From: Thalassospira lucentensis
Lineage (GTDB): Bacteria > Pseudomonadota > Alphaproteobacteria > Rhodospirillales > Thalassospiraceae
NCBI RefSeq assembly: GCF_032921865.1
Contig: NZ_CP136684.1
Coordinates: 664,501 to 728,500 of the forward strand
Length of the DNA stretch: 64,000 nucleotides
Direction of reading: 5' to 3'
The translations under genes and the position numbers were made by a program. The first letter of the stretch is position 1. Every line of letters begins with the position of its first letter. Below the pieces are notes generated by a model. That model did no database searches, was not told where the DNA came from, and saw nothing but the letters and a program-made list of their open reading frames with translations. This document shows positions 1 to 7,711 of this stretch, piece by piece.

Positions 1-359
1 CGACTGCCCGGCACATTGGTGTGTGCCAGTTCATCAACAAGGGCGATTTCCGGCTTGCGCCAGATGATCGCGTCAATGTCCATTTCCCCAAAAACACGGC
101 CCCGATGCAAAAGCCTCTTGCGCGGCAATGCTTCAAGACCGCGCAAGAGGTTTTCGGTTTCCACGCGCCCGTGGGTTTCGACAATGCCGACAATAACGTC
201 CCGCCCCTCCTTCCGCCGTTCCTGCGCGGCCTGAAGCATGGCATAGGTCTTTCCGACGCCGGGATAGGCGCCCAGAAAGATCTTGAGCTTGCCCCTTTCA
301 TCCTTGCGGGTCTGTTCCAGCAGGGCTTCGGGGGATGGACGGTCCTCTTCGTCGGTCAT
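1..359 (-). CDS. kdpD: Sensor histidine kinase KdpD, N-terminal part (runs off the window)
   Basis: The reverse strand from the ATG at 359 is open to the window edge and encodes the KdpD N-terminal domain. The Walker A segment GAYPGVGKTYAML, the HGR motif and the VDELAHTNVPGS segment at the cut edge are all visible and are diagnostic of KdpD, the membrane sensor kinase that activates KdpE under potassium limitation. It is the last visible gene of the kdp operon, after kdpC and a small ORF. The transmembrane and kinase parts, and probably kdpE, lie outside. Only about 119 codons are present, so integrity cannot be judged. Confidence 0.93.
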   Translation of the reverse strand, partial: MTDEEDRPSPEALLEQTRKDERGKLKIFLGAYPGVGKTYAMLQAAQERRKEGRDVIVGIVETHGRVETENLLRGLEALPRKRLLHRGRVFGEMDIDAIIWRKPEIALVDELAHTNVPGS

Positions 360-398
360 CTTGCGTCGATCAAAGCCTTTCGTATTTATCCTGTCATA

Positions 399-563
399 TC
401 AGAACCATCGGCGGATCACCCGGATAAATCGCCGATAGACTGACAGCACCTTGCTCCGGAGCCAGACAGCGCGCATTTCCTCTGCCTCGCGCTGAACCTG
501 TCTTTGCCGGGCACCGGACTGCCGAAAGACAGCCCGATACCCTGTATTTTTGGAATAATCCAT
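399..563 (-). CDS. Small ORF (54 aa) between kdpC and kdpD
   Basis: An ATG at 563 lies four bases after the kdpC stop and opens a 54-codon frame ending in TGA at 399. The product is strongly basic, with many Arg residues (RQSGARQRQVQREAEEMRAV, then YRRFIRVIRRWF at the C-terminus) and no clear membrane segment. It fills most of the kdpC-kdpD gap in the operon direction, and its tight coupling to kdpC argues for translation. I see no strong Shine-Dalgarno sequence and I do not recognise the family. It could be a real Kdp accessory peptide or a chance frame. Confidence 0.4.
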   Translation of the reverse strand: MDYSKNTGYRAVFRQSGARQRQVQREAEEMRAVWLRSKVLSVYRRFIRVIRRWF

Positions 564-567
564 CGGA

Positions 568-1134
568 TCAGGACGACATTTCGTCCAAAGCCAGATTCAG
601 CATCAGAACATTGACCCGCGGCTCTCCGATCAACCCAAAGGTTCTATCTTCAATATGGGCTGCAACCAGTTCCTCCAGATCATTGAGCGGGATGTTTCTG
701 GCTTTAGCCACCCTTTCCATCTGGAAGCGGGCACTTTCGGGCGAGATATCGGGGTCAAGTCCGCTGCCCGATGCCGTCAACAAATCCATTGGCACCGGGC
801 GATTGCCGTTTTCCGCCGAAAGATCAAGGGCACGGGCCTTGATCCCGTTGACCAGTTCCCGGTTCGTCGCCCCAAGATTGGAACCACCGGAATTATCGCC
901 CTCATAGCCATCGCCGGCATAGGAAGGGCGCGGATGGAAATAGCGATCACCTTCAAACTTCTGGCCGATCAGGCGCGAACCGACGACAACGCCATCCTTT
1001 TCAATCAGGCTGCCATTAACTTCCTCCGTAAACAGCCCCTGACCGATCCCGGTCATTGCCAGCGGATAGGCAACACCGGTTATCACCGTCATCACAGCAG
1101 CCATGCCAATGGCCGGACGTAACAAGTTCAACAT
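568..1134 (-). CDS. kdpC: Potassium-transporting ATPase KdpC subunit
   Basis: This is KdpC, the single-span subunit that stabilises the KdpFABC complex and assists nucleotide binding by KdpB. The product (188 aa from the chosen start) has one N-terminal hydrophobic helix (LLRPAIGMAAVMTVITGVAYPLAM) followed by a periplasmic domain with the family motifs YFHPRPS and ASGSGLDPDISPE. The ATG at 1134 is preferred over an upstream start at 1167 because GGAG sits eight bases before it and homologues begin at MLNLLRP. The gene starts 13 nt after the kdpB stop. Confidence 0.96.
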   Translation of the reverse strand: MLNLLRPAIGMAAVMTVITGVAYPLAMTGIGQGLFTEEVNGSLIEKDGVVVGSRLIGQKFEGDRYFHPRPSYAGDGYEGDNSGGSNLGATNRELVNGIKARALDLSAENGNRPVPMDLLTASGSGLDPDISPESARFQMERVAKARNIPLNDLEELVAAHIEDRTFGLIGEPRVNVLMLNLALDEMSS

Positions 1135-1147
1135 GACAAATTCTCCG

Positions 1148-3181
1148 TTAAACCAGACCGACGGCATTGATCAGAAGGTCAATGACCTTGATGCCGACAA
1201 AGGGAACGATCAGGCCACCAAGGCCATAGATCAGAAGATTTCGACGCAGCAGAGCCGCCGCACTGCCCGGCGTAAACCGTACCCCGCGCAGAGCCAGCGG
1301 GATCAGGGCGATAATGATCAGGGCATTAAAGATCACCGCCGAAAGGATCGCACTTTGCGGGCTGGCAAGCCCCATGATGTTCAGCGCACCAAGCTGCGGA
1401 TAGGCCGCAATGAAAAGCGCGGGCAGGATCGCGAAATACTTGGCAACATCGTTGGCAATCGAAAATGTTGTCAACGCGCCCCTGCTGATCAGCAACTGTT
1501 TGCCGACCTGGACGATCTCGATCAGCTTGGTCGGATCGCTATCAAGGTCGACAAGGTTGCCCGCCTCGCGTGCGGCCTGGGTGCCATCATTCATCGCAAC
1601 CCCGACATCTGCCTGTGCCAAGGCCGGCGCATCGTTCGATCCGTCACCGCACATCGCCACCAGACGCCCGCCTTCCTGTTCCTGACGGATCAGTTCCAGT
1701 TTCTTCTCCGGCGTTGCCTCGGCCAGAAAATCATCCACCCCGGCCTCGGCAGCGATTGCCGCAGCCGTTAACGGGTTGTCACCCGTAATCATGACGGTCC
1801 GGATGCCCATGGCACGCAGTTCGGCAAACCGTTCACGAATGCCCGGCTTGATGATGTCTTTCAGATGAATGACACCCATGATCTTGTGGTTTTTCGCGAC
1901 CACAAGCGGCGTACCACCTGATTTGGCGATGCCATCAACGATCCGGCCAAGTTCGGCAACCTGCGGACCCGCTTCGGCATATGCCCGCATCGCATCCCCG
2001 GCACCTTTACGATATTCATCCTCACCGATATCCGCACCGGACATACGGGTTTCGGCACTAAAGGCAATTGCCTTGGACAGTTTCGATTTATCACCCCGGA
2101 AATCAAACAGCTTGCCAGCCAGCTCGACAATCGATTTGCCCTCTGGTGTGTCGTCGGCAAGCGATGCGATTGCCGCAGCTTCGGCCACTTCCCGGTCTGT
2201 GACACCTTTGAGTGGCACAAATTCGTCTGCCATGCGGTTGCCAAAGGTAATGGTTCCGGTTTTATCAAGCAGCAGCGTATCGACATCCCCCGATGCCTCA
2301 ACCGCACGCCCGGACTTGGCGATGACATTGGCCTTGACCAGACGGTCCATACCGGCAATCCCGATGGCAGACAGCAAACCGCCAATTGTCGTCGGGATCA
2401 GGGTCACCAGCAACGCAATCAGAAACGCCATCGGGATCGACGTCCCCGAGAACAGCGCGAACGGTTCAAGCGTGACGACGACGATCAGGAAGATGATCGA
2501 CATGCCGACCAGCAGGATATTAAGCGCGATCTCGTTTGGTGTTTTCTGACGCTGCGCGCCCTCAACCATCGCAATCATGCGATCAAGGAAGCTTTCGCCC
2601 GGTTTGGCGGTGACACGGACTTTAAGCCAGTCCGACACAATCCGCGTCCCGCCGGTTACCGCCGACCGGTCCCCGCCACTTTCGCGGATTACCGGGGCCA
2701 ATTCACCGGTAATGGCAGATTCATCGACCGAAGCAATCCCTTCGACGATCTCGCCATCGACCGGGATGACATCGCCCGCCTCGACCAGCACAAAGTCACC
2801 GGGCGAAAGACGGCTGCTTGCGACCATTTCGACGGCGGTTTTTTCCGCGTTGCGGAGCTTTTTTGCCTGGGTTTCCTTATTGGTTGACCGCAGGCTATCG
2901 GCACGTGCCTTGCCACGCCCTTCGGCGACCGCCTCGGCAAAATTGGCAAACAGGACGGTAAACCAAAGCCAGACGGTAATCTGGATCAGGGCCGACAGGT
3001 CCGGACCGCCCGTCATGCCTGTATGAATGCTGATGACAGTTGCCATCAGTGCACCGGCCTCAACCATGAACATCACCGGATTGCGGATCATGATCCGCGG
3101 ATCAAGCTTGCGAAACGCCTCAATACTGGCAGTCCGGACAAGCGCCCCGTCCATCAGACGGGAATTTTCTGTTTTCTTCAT
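1148..3181 (-). CDS. kdpB: Potassium-transporting P-type ATPase KdpB
   Basis: KdpB (677 aa) is the catalytic P-type ATPase subunit of the high-affinity potassium pump KdpFABC in the inner membrane. Visible motifs are the actuator TGE at residues 158-160, the phosphorylation site [10 protein letters not shown] with Asp306, and the hinge [21 protein letters not shown]. The length matches the family. One oddity: the residue after TGE is Leu161, where E. coli KdpB has Ser162, the serine whose phosphorylation switches the pump off. Unless the serine kinase uses another site, that brake should be missing here. It is translated between kdpA and kdpC in one operon. Confidence 0.98.
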   Translation of the reverse strand: MKKTENSRLMDGALVRTASIEAFRKLDPRIMIRNPVMFMVEAGALMATVISIHTGMTGGPDLSALIQITVWLWFTVLFANFAEAVAEGRGKARADSLRSTNKETQAKKLRNAEKTAVEMVASSRLSPGDFVLVEAGDVIPVDGEIVEGIASVDESAITGELAPVIRESGGDRSAVTGGTRIVSDWLKVRVTAKPGESFLDRMIAMVEGAQRQKTPNEIALNILLVGMSIIFLIVVVTLEPFALFSGTSIPMAFLIALLVTLIPTTIGGLLSAIGIAGMDRLVKANVIAKSGRAVEASGDVDTLLLDKTGTITFGNRMADEFVPLKGVTDREVAEAAAIASLADDTPEGKSIVELAGKLFDFRGDKSKLSKAIAFSAETRMSGADIGEDEYRKGAGDAMRAYAEAGPQVAELGRIVDGIAKSGGTPLVVAKNHKIMGVIHLKDIIKPGIRERFAELRAMGIRTVMITGDNPLTAAAIAAEAGVDDFLAEATPEKKLELIRQEQEGGRLVAMCGDGSNDAPALAQADVGVAMNDGTQAAREAGNLVDLDSDPTKLIEIVQVGKQLLISRGALTTFSIANDVAKYFAILPALFIAAYPQLGALNIMGLASPQSAILSAVIFNALIIIALIPLALRGVRFTPGSAAALLRRNLLIYGLGGLIVPFVGIKVIDLLINAVGLV

Positions 3182-3198
3182 TTTCTGTACTCCTCCGG

Positions 3199-4908
3199 TC
3201 AGTAGGCAATTCCGGCCAGCATTGCGAAATGCTCCGCAATCGGGCCGAGTGCCAGTGCCGGGAAGAAAGTGAGGCCGCCGACAATCAGAATGACGGCAAT
3301 CAGAAGGGTAACGAAAAGCGGACCGTGGGTCGGGAATGTGCCGCCCGAAACCGGAACGACATTCTTCGTCCCGAGCGAACCGGCAATCGCCAGGATCGGA
3401 ATGATGAAGCCATAACGCCCCAGCAGCATCGCAATGCCCTGCAAGGTGGTATGGAACGGCATTCCAGCCCCGAACCCGGCAAAGGCCGAGCCGTTATTGC
3501 CCGTCGCCGAGCTATAGGCATAAAGGATTTCCGAAAGCCCGTGCGGTCCGGCATCCTGTACTGCCGTCATAGCGACCGGAACGGTCGCCGACAGGGCCCC
3601 GAATACCAGAATGCCGATCGGCATGGTCAGGATGGCCAGAACAGCCAGCTTGATCTCGCGGGCTTCGATCTTCTTGCCCAGATATTCCGGCGTCCGCCCG
3701 ACCATAAGTCCGGCAATGAAAACCGTCAGAACAACAAACAGCAGCATGCCGTAGAAACCGGCACCAACACCGCCATAGACGATTTCGCCAAGCTGCATGT
3801 TCAGCATCGTTACCATGCCGCCAAGCGGTGTCAGACTGTCATGCATGGCATTGACCGATCCGTTCGACGCAGCAGTTGTCGCTGTCGCCCACAGGGTGGA
3901 ATTCAGGATACCGAAACGGGTTTCCTTGCCTTCCATATTGCCCGGATCGGCAATAATCGTGCTGGAATTTGTCAGCAACGCATTGCCTGCCTTTTCCGCA
4001 CTATAGGTCGCGGCAAATCCACCGACAAACAGCACGGCCATCACCGCGAAAATCGCAATGCCCTGGCGCTTGTCATTAACCATCTTGCCAAACAGGAAGC
4101 AGAATGCCGCCGGGATCAGCAGGATATAAACCATCTGAAGCAGATTGCTGAGCGGTGTCGGGTTTTCGTAAGGATGCGACGAATTGACGTTAAAGAAGCC
4201 GCCGCCATTGGTGCCAAGCTGCTTGATCGCGATCTGCGATGCCGCCGGTCCCTGTGCCAGAACCTGTTTTGTTCCCTCAAGTGTCGTTGCATCTACATAG
4301 GAATTCAGGTTCTGCGGAACGCCCTGCGACATCAGGAAAATTGCTGCGATAATCGAAAGCGGCAGTAGAATGTAAAGAACCCCGCGCGTCATATCGACAT
4401 GGAAGTTGCCAAGATCACGGATTTTGCGACCAGCAAACCCGCGGATCACGGCAACGGCAACCGCCATGCCCGTTGATGCACTGACAAAGTTCTGCATGGT
4501 CAATCCGACCATCTGACTGAAATAGGACAGTGAGGTTTCACCGCCATAGGCCTGCCAGTTGGTATTGGTGACAAAACTGACCGCTGTATTAAACGCCAGA
4601 TCGGACGACATCGGCGCTAGATCGGCCGAATTCCACGGCAAAAGATGCTGCAAACGCAGAATGGCAAACAGCAAAACCCATCCGGCCGCGTTAAAGGCCA
4701 GAAGGGTCACGGCATATCGCGACCAATGTTGCGATGCCTGCGCATCGATACCGCAAATGCGATAAATGACTTTCTCAACCGGCTTGAAAACGGGGGACAG
4801 CAAAACCGCCTGTCCGCTGTAAACCCGGTACATATACCCGCCCAGCAACGGGGCGCACGCCAGCAGGATCGCGCAATAAAGCGCGAACTGGCCGAGATCG
4901 GTTGTCAT
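3199..4908 (-). CDS. kdpA: Potassium-transporting ATPase KdpA, channel-like subunit
   Basis: KdpA (569 aa) binds and translocates potassium and belongs to the superfamily of potassium transporters with four pore loops. The sequence shows about ten hydrophobic helices and the pore-loop motifs [19 protein letters not shown] and [17 protein letters not shown]. Its ATG at 4908 follows a GGAG ribosome-binding site and lies 13 nt after kdpF. Length is as usual for the family. Confidence 0.98.
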   Translation of the reverse strand: MTTDLGQFALYCAILLACAPLLGGYMYRVYSGQAVLLSPVFKPVEKVIYRICGIDAQASQHWSRYAVTLLAFNAAGWVLLFAILRLQHLLPWNSADLAPMSSDLAFNTAVSFVTNTNWQAYGGETSLSYFSQMVGLTMQNFVSASTGMAVAVAVIRGFAGRKIRDLGNFHVDMTRGVLYILLPLSIIAAIFLMSQGVPQNLNSYVDATTLEGTKQVLAQGPAASQIAIKQLGTNGGGFFNVNSSHPYENPTPLSNLLQMVYILLIPAAFCFLFGKMVNDKRQGIAIFAVMAVLFVGGFAATYSAEKAGNALLTNSSTIIADPGNMEGKETRFGILNSTLWATATTAASNGSVNAMHDSLTPLGGMVTMLNMQLGEIVYGGVGAGFYGMLLFVVLTVFIAGLMVGRTPEYLGKKIEAREIKLAVLAILTMPIGILVFGALSATVPVAMTAVQDAGPHGLSEILYAYSSATGNNGSAFAGFGAGMPFHTTLQGIAMLLGRYGFIIPILAIAGSLGTKNVVPVSGGTFPTHGPLFVTLLIAVILIVGGLTFFPALALGPIAEHFAMLAGIAY

Positions 4909-4921
4909 CGGGAACTCCGTC

Positions 4922-5008
4922 CTAGAATTTTTCGGCCCGGATCAGGGCGTAAAACAGATAGACAATCAGCGCGGCCGATACCGCACCGCCAAGGATGTAA
5001 CTGATCAT
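4922..5008 (-). CDS. kdpF: KdpF, small subunit of the potassium ATPase
   Basis: A 28-residue peptide, [20 protein letters not shown] followed by ALIRAEKF, forms one transmembrane helix ending in the basic tail typical of KdpF, the lipid-like stabiliser of the KdpABC complex. AGGAGGTTCC directly precedes the ATG, and this Shine-Dalgarno sequence overlaps the stop codon of the upstream small ORF, which implies coupled translation. Confidence 0.92.
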   Translation of the reverse strand: MISYILGGAVSAALIVYLFYALIRAEKF

Positions 5009-5016
5009 GGAACCTC

Positions 5017-5100
5017 CTAGATCCTTGCGCAGCCGCGTACCGCAAGCCCGCACATGGCAAAGGCACCCAATGCCAGAACGGCATAGATCAGATCGAACAT
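5017..5100 (-). CDS. Small membrane peptide (27 aa) upstream of kdpF
   Basis: An ATG at 5100, preceded by AGGAG at a seven-base distance, opens a 27-codon frame with one hydrophobic segment (FDLIYAVLALGAFAMCGLAV) and a C-terminal RGCARI tail. Its TAG stop is embedded in the kdpF Shine-Dalgarno sequence. The pattern (first gene of the operon, one helix, Cys plus Arg near the C-terminus) resembles unnamed peptides that I recall upstream of kdpF or kdpA in other proteobacteria. I infer a seventh Kdp-associated component; its role is unknown. Confidence 0.65.
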   Translation of the reverse strand: MFDLIYAVLALGAFAMCGLAVRGCARI

Positions 5101-5149
5101 GGGATACTCCTGTAGTGTTCGGATCAACCGCTACAGGCTAGGAGGGAGA

Positions 5150-5214
5150 GCCGTAAAAATACGATGGCAGAAATCTATGCTGTCCGATGATAGGCATAAA
5201 AAATGCGTAAAAAT
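5150..5214 (-). promoter_or_regulatory. Probable kdp promoter with KdpE-like box
   Basis: On the minus strand a T-rich imperfect direct repeat (ATTTTTACGCATTTTTTATG, 5195-5214) lies just upstream of a GGACAG / 17 bp / GTATTT promoter candidate (-35 at 5180-5185, -10 at 5157-5162). KdpE sites in E. coli are similar T-rich repeats just upstream of the -35 box. The predicted start near 5150 leaves a leader of about 50 nt before the first small ORF. Confidence 0.4.
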
Positions 5215-5339
5215 CCCGCTGACAGCACGCAGCAGTGCCTTCTAAACGGCTGTAATTAGCATACACGCCAGAGGCCATAACCCCGAATGATGACAAGCGG
5301 GGCATTCGGGTATTTCACCTGAAAATCTGGGAGCTTTGA

Positions 5340-5384
5340 GACAAAGAGACAATACCCATATAATATGAGTATTGTCTCTTTGTC
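5340..5384. repeat. Long perfect palindrome
   Basis: GACAAAGAGACAATAC (5340-5355) is repeated in inverse complement at 5369-5384 with a 13-base AT-rich spacer. The 16 bp arms match perfectly. It lies in the 700 bp gap between the divergent kdp operon and the TetR gene. It lacks a T-tract and could be a regulator site, a recombination site or part of a mobile-element end. Confidence 0.75.
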
Positions 5385-5399
5385 ATGTGCCACAAAAGG

Positions 5400-5513
5400 T
5401 GACATCCGACTTGCTTTTAAACCAACTACTTAGCGTTCCCGCTTGCCAGATAAGTTGACACGGATTGACACATAAGCTGACAAAAAGCTGCAGAATTGAC
5501 AGAAAAGATGACA
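5400..5513. repeat. Array of TGACA motifs, possible decayed transposon end
   Basis: TGACA occurs at 5400, 5456, 5466, 5478, 5497 and 5509, all in the same orientation. Read on the minus strand this is a run of TGTCA repeats, as found in ends of IS21-family and Tn7/Tn402-like (DDE transposase) elements, whose transposases bind several subterminal copies. No transposase gene or target duplication is visible. The following 5514-5790 holds no gene that I can support. Confidence 0.4.
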
Positions 5514-5795
5514 TTCCCCTGCATTGGCAACAGCGCTAGCAGGTTCGATGTCACCGATGCGCAACAACCCGCTTCTAAACTATTTCAATTATCCGTTCTT
5601 AACTCAATCCCACCAGAAACTTGATAGCAGGAACACCAGCAAGATCTGGAATTCCAAACGTCCAAGGATCATTGCAACATCAAGCAACCATTTTGCCGCA
5701 TCCGGCAAAGTCTGGTAGTTAGACTAAACTAGGATCGCACGATATCACCTTGGTCATATTCACCCTTGACCGATACAGTCCAACACCATATAAAA

Positions 5796-5810
5796 TAGAC
5801 CAGTCGTATA
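5796..5810. promoter_or_regulatory. TetR operator 1 (autoregulation)
   Basis: TAGACCAGTCGTATA lies 14 bp before the TetR start. It matches the inverse of operator 2 (TAGACCGGTCGTCTA at 6471-6485) at 13 of 15 bases. Two such matches flanking one TetR gene indicate autoregulation plus control of the downstream cluster. Confidence 0.65.
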
Positions 5811-5823
5811 CTAATTGGAAAAA

Positions 5824-6432
5824 ATGATGTCTACCGCAGCCAAATCCGACAAAGCCACCGATGTAAAGTCTCACATCCTGGATACCGCTCAACGGCTGAT
5901 CGCCGCGCGCGGGTTTTCTGGCGTGGGCTTGAACGAGATTCTGGCCGGTGCGAGCGTCCCGAAAGGTTCGTTCTATTATTATTTTTCTTCGAAAGAGGCT
6001 TTCGGCCGCGACTTGCTAGAGCACTATTTTAGCAAGTATTTGAACGAGCTCGACGCGTTGCTCGCCGACGAAGATGTGCCCGCCCGCTCCCGACTGGCGG
6101 CCTATTGGCGCTTCTGGAAGGACAATCAGGAAAGCGAAGACCCTTGCGGAAAATGCCTTGCGGTCAAGCTTGGCGCAGAGGTATCAGACATTTCCGAGGA
6201 CATGCGAATCGCGTTGAAAAATGGCACATCAGCGATCATCGGCCGACTATCCAAGGTCATCAAACAAGGGTTGGTGGATGGCTCGATCAAGAGCACACGC
6301 AACCCCTACGATCTGGCCGAAACGTTATATCAGCTCTGGCTTGGCGCGAGTATCATGACCAAAATCGCCCGTAATCCAAGCCCTTTCGACGCGGCGATGG
6401 CCGCAACCGACCAGATGCTATCGGGAAATTAA
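5824..6432 (+). CDS. TetR/AcrR-family regulator, NemR-like
   Basis: The product (about 202 aa) has an N-terminal TetR helix-turn-helix (SHILDTAQRLIAARGFSGVGL then GASVPKGSFYYYFSSKEAF) and a C-terminal ligand domain containing EDPCGKCLAVKLGAEVSD. A cysteine pair in this region recalls redox- or electrophile-sensing TetR proteins such as NemR. The frame is open from a TTG at 5815, but ATG 5824 or 5827 is more likely, since operator 1 sits immediately upstream. The genes that follow encode an old yellow enzyme, a DJ-1 protein and an aldehyde dehydrogenase, consistent with a repressor relieved by reactive electrophiles. The inducer is not known. Confidence 0.85.
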   Translation: MMSTAAKSDKATDVKSHILDTAQRLIAARGFSGVGLNEILAGASVPKGSFYYYFSSKEAFGRDLLEHYFSKYLNELDALLADEDVPARSRLAAYWRFWKDNQESEDPCGKCLAVKLGAEVSDISEDMRIALKNGTSAIIGRLSKVIKQGLVDGSIKSTRNPYDLAETLYQLWLGASIMTKIARNPSPFDAAMAATDQMLSGN

Positions 6433-6459
6433 AGAAAATCAGGAGCGATAATTTTTCAT

Positions 6460-6487
6460 TTGACTCCTTATAGACGACCGGTCTAAT
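6460..6487 (+). promoter_or_regulatory. Promoter with TetR operator 2 before the detoxification cluster
   Basis: TTGACT (6460-6465) and TCTAAT (6482-6487) form a promoter with 16 bp spacing. The dyad TAGACGACCGGTCTA (6471-6485, arms TAGAC and GTCTA) sits between and over these elements, so repressor binding would block polymerase. A leader of about 95 nt leads to the strong AAAGGAG site before 6588. Confidence 0.65.
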
Positions 6488-6587
6488 TTAAAAATCACAA
6501 ACAACAGACAGCACGTCTGCACCGCCCAACTTTATCGCAACACGCGGCCATTACACCGCAGTAGACTGTCACTAAAGGAGAATACAC

Positions 6588-7274
6588 ATGAAAGTCCTTA
6601 TGGTTCTGACATCCCACGATCAGCTCGGCAACACCGGCCGCAAGACCGGCTTCTGGCTTGAAGAACTTGCCGCTCCCTATTACGTATTCAAGGAAGCTGG
6701 CTACGAGATCACGCTTGCCTCGCCGAACGGTGGCCAACCGCCGCTTGACCCCAAGAGTAACGAGCCAGACTTCCAGACCGCCGCAACCCGCCGTTTCGAG
6801 GCAGATGCCGAAGCGAACAAAGCGCTCGCCAACACCGCGAAGCTGGCAGAGGTTTCTGCCGAGGACTTTGATACGGTCTTCTATCCGGGCGGGCATGGCC
6901 CGCTCTGGGATTTGGCCGAAAGCAAAGACTCGTCCGGTCTGATCGAAAGCTTCATCTCTGCAAACAAACACGTCGCACTTGTCTGCCATGCACCAGGCGT
7001 ACTGCGTCACGTAAAAGCCTCTGACGGCCGTGCACTGGTCGATGGCAAGAAGGTCACAGGCTTCACCAACACCGAAGAAGCTGCCGTTGGACTTACCGAT
7101 GTCGTCCCGTTCCTCGTCGAGGACGAGCTCAAAGCCAAGGGCGGCATCTATTCCAGCGGAGCAGACTGGGCATCCTATGTTGTACAGGATGGGTTGCTCA
7201 TTACCGGTCAGAACCCGGCGTCATCCACCGACGCAGCCGAGCGCCTAATTGAAGCGCTGAAGGCATCGTCATGA
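6588..7274 (+). CDS. DJ-1/PfpI superfamily protein (Hsp31/type 1 glutamine amidotransferase-like)
   Basis: The 228-residue product is a DJ-1/PfpI class I amidotransferase-like fold of the Hsp31 type. The nucleophile elbow ALVCHAPG gives Cys133 followed by His134, and a conserved acidic pair is in FWLEE (25-26). Members act as glyoxalase III (methylglyoxal to lactate), deglycase or holdase chaperone; the exact activity cannot be told from sequence. It is the first gene after operator 2 with a strong AAAGGAG site, and its stop overlaps the next start (ATGA), so the two are co-translated. Confidence 0.9.
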   Translation: MKVLMVLTSHDQLGNTGRKTGFWLEELAAPYYVFKEAGYEITLASPNGGQPPLDPKSNEPDFQTAATRRFEADAEANKALANTAKLAEVSAEDFDTVFYPGGHGPLWDLAESKDSSGLIESFISANKHVALVCHAPGVLRHVKASDGRALVDGKKVTGFTNTEEAAVGLTDVVPFLVEDELKAKGGIYSSGADWASYVVQDGLLITGQNPASSTDAAERLIEALKASS

Positions 7275-7564
7275 GCGCCTATGTCATCTTCGTTCGGGAA
7301 ACAGTAACCGATGAACACGCTCTTGAGCGTTACCGGGAACGTACACCCGCCGCGAGGGAAGCTCATCCGCTCGAACCGCTGGCATTCTATGGCGCCCATG
7401 AGGTGCTTGAGGGCGAACCGGTCGACGGGGTCGCAATTCTGAAGTTTTCCTCAATGGCCGATGCACGCGCCTGGTATGAGAGCCCCGAATATCAAGCAGC
7501 ACGACCTCATCGTCTGCAGGGTAGCACGGGCAAGATGTATCTCGTCGAGGGAACAGACGCTTAG
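7271..7564 (+). CDS. DUF1330 family protein
   Basis: This 97-residue protein fits DUF1330, a small alpha+beta ferredoxin-like fold related to dimeric monooxygenase-like proteins. The segments YVIFVRETVTDEHALERYRE, VAILKFSSMADARAWYESPE and YQAARPHR are typical. It overlaps the preceding gene by four bases. No function is established for the family; the context suggests a role in stress metabolism. Confidence 0.85.
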   Translation: MSAYVIFVRETVTDEHALERYRERTPAAREAHPLEPLAFYGAHEVLEGEPVDGVAILKFSSMADARAWYESPEYQAARPHRLQGSTGKMYLVEGTDA

Positions 7565-7589
7565 GAACAATAACGTCATTAAATTTGCA

Positions 7590-7617
7590 GGCAGTCACCG
7601 CGCCAACAGTGACTGCC
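7590..7617 (+). other. Intercistronic stem-loop
   Basis: GGCAGTCAC (7590-7598) pairs with GTGACTGCC (7609-7617) around a ten-base loop. No T-tract follows, so it is more likely an RNA processing or stability element than a full terminator. Confidence 0.5.
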
Positions 7618-7711
7618 CGCCAAGCAGGGGCGCATGTCGCGTCCTCTAACTCCGGACTGGCAAAACCATTTTCAACTAGCGCCAGCCCGAGACACCGCAA
7701 GGAGCAGTACC

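Noticed and set aside
3229..4368. Long plus-strand frame (379 codons) inside kdpA
   Set aside because: It is antisense to a clear, full-length kdpA and has no family resemblance.
5400..5513. Possible CRISPR array from the regular TGACA motifs
   Set aside because: Units are five bases with irregular spacing and no spacers or cas genes.
5524..5718. 64-codon plus-strand frame upstream of the TetR gene
   Set aside because: No recognisable domain or start site; it may cover decayed sequence.
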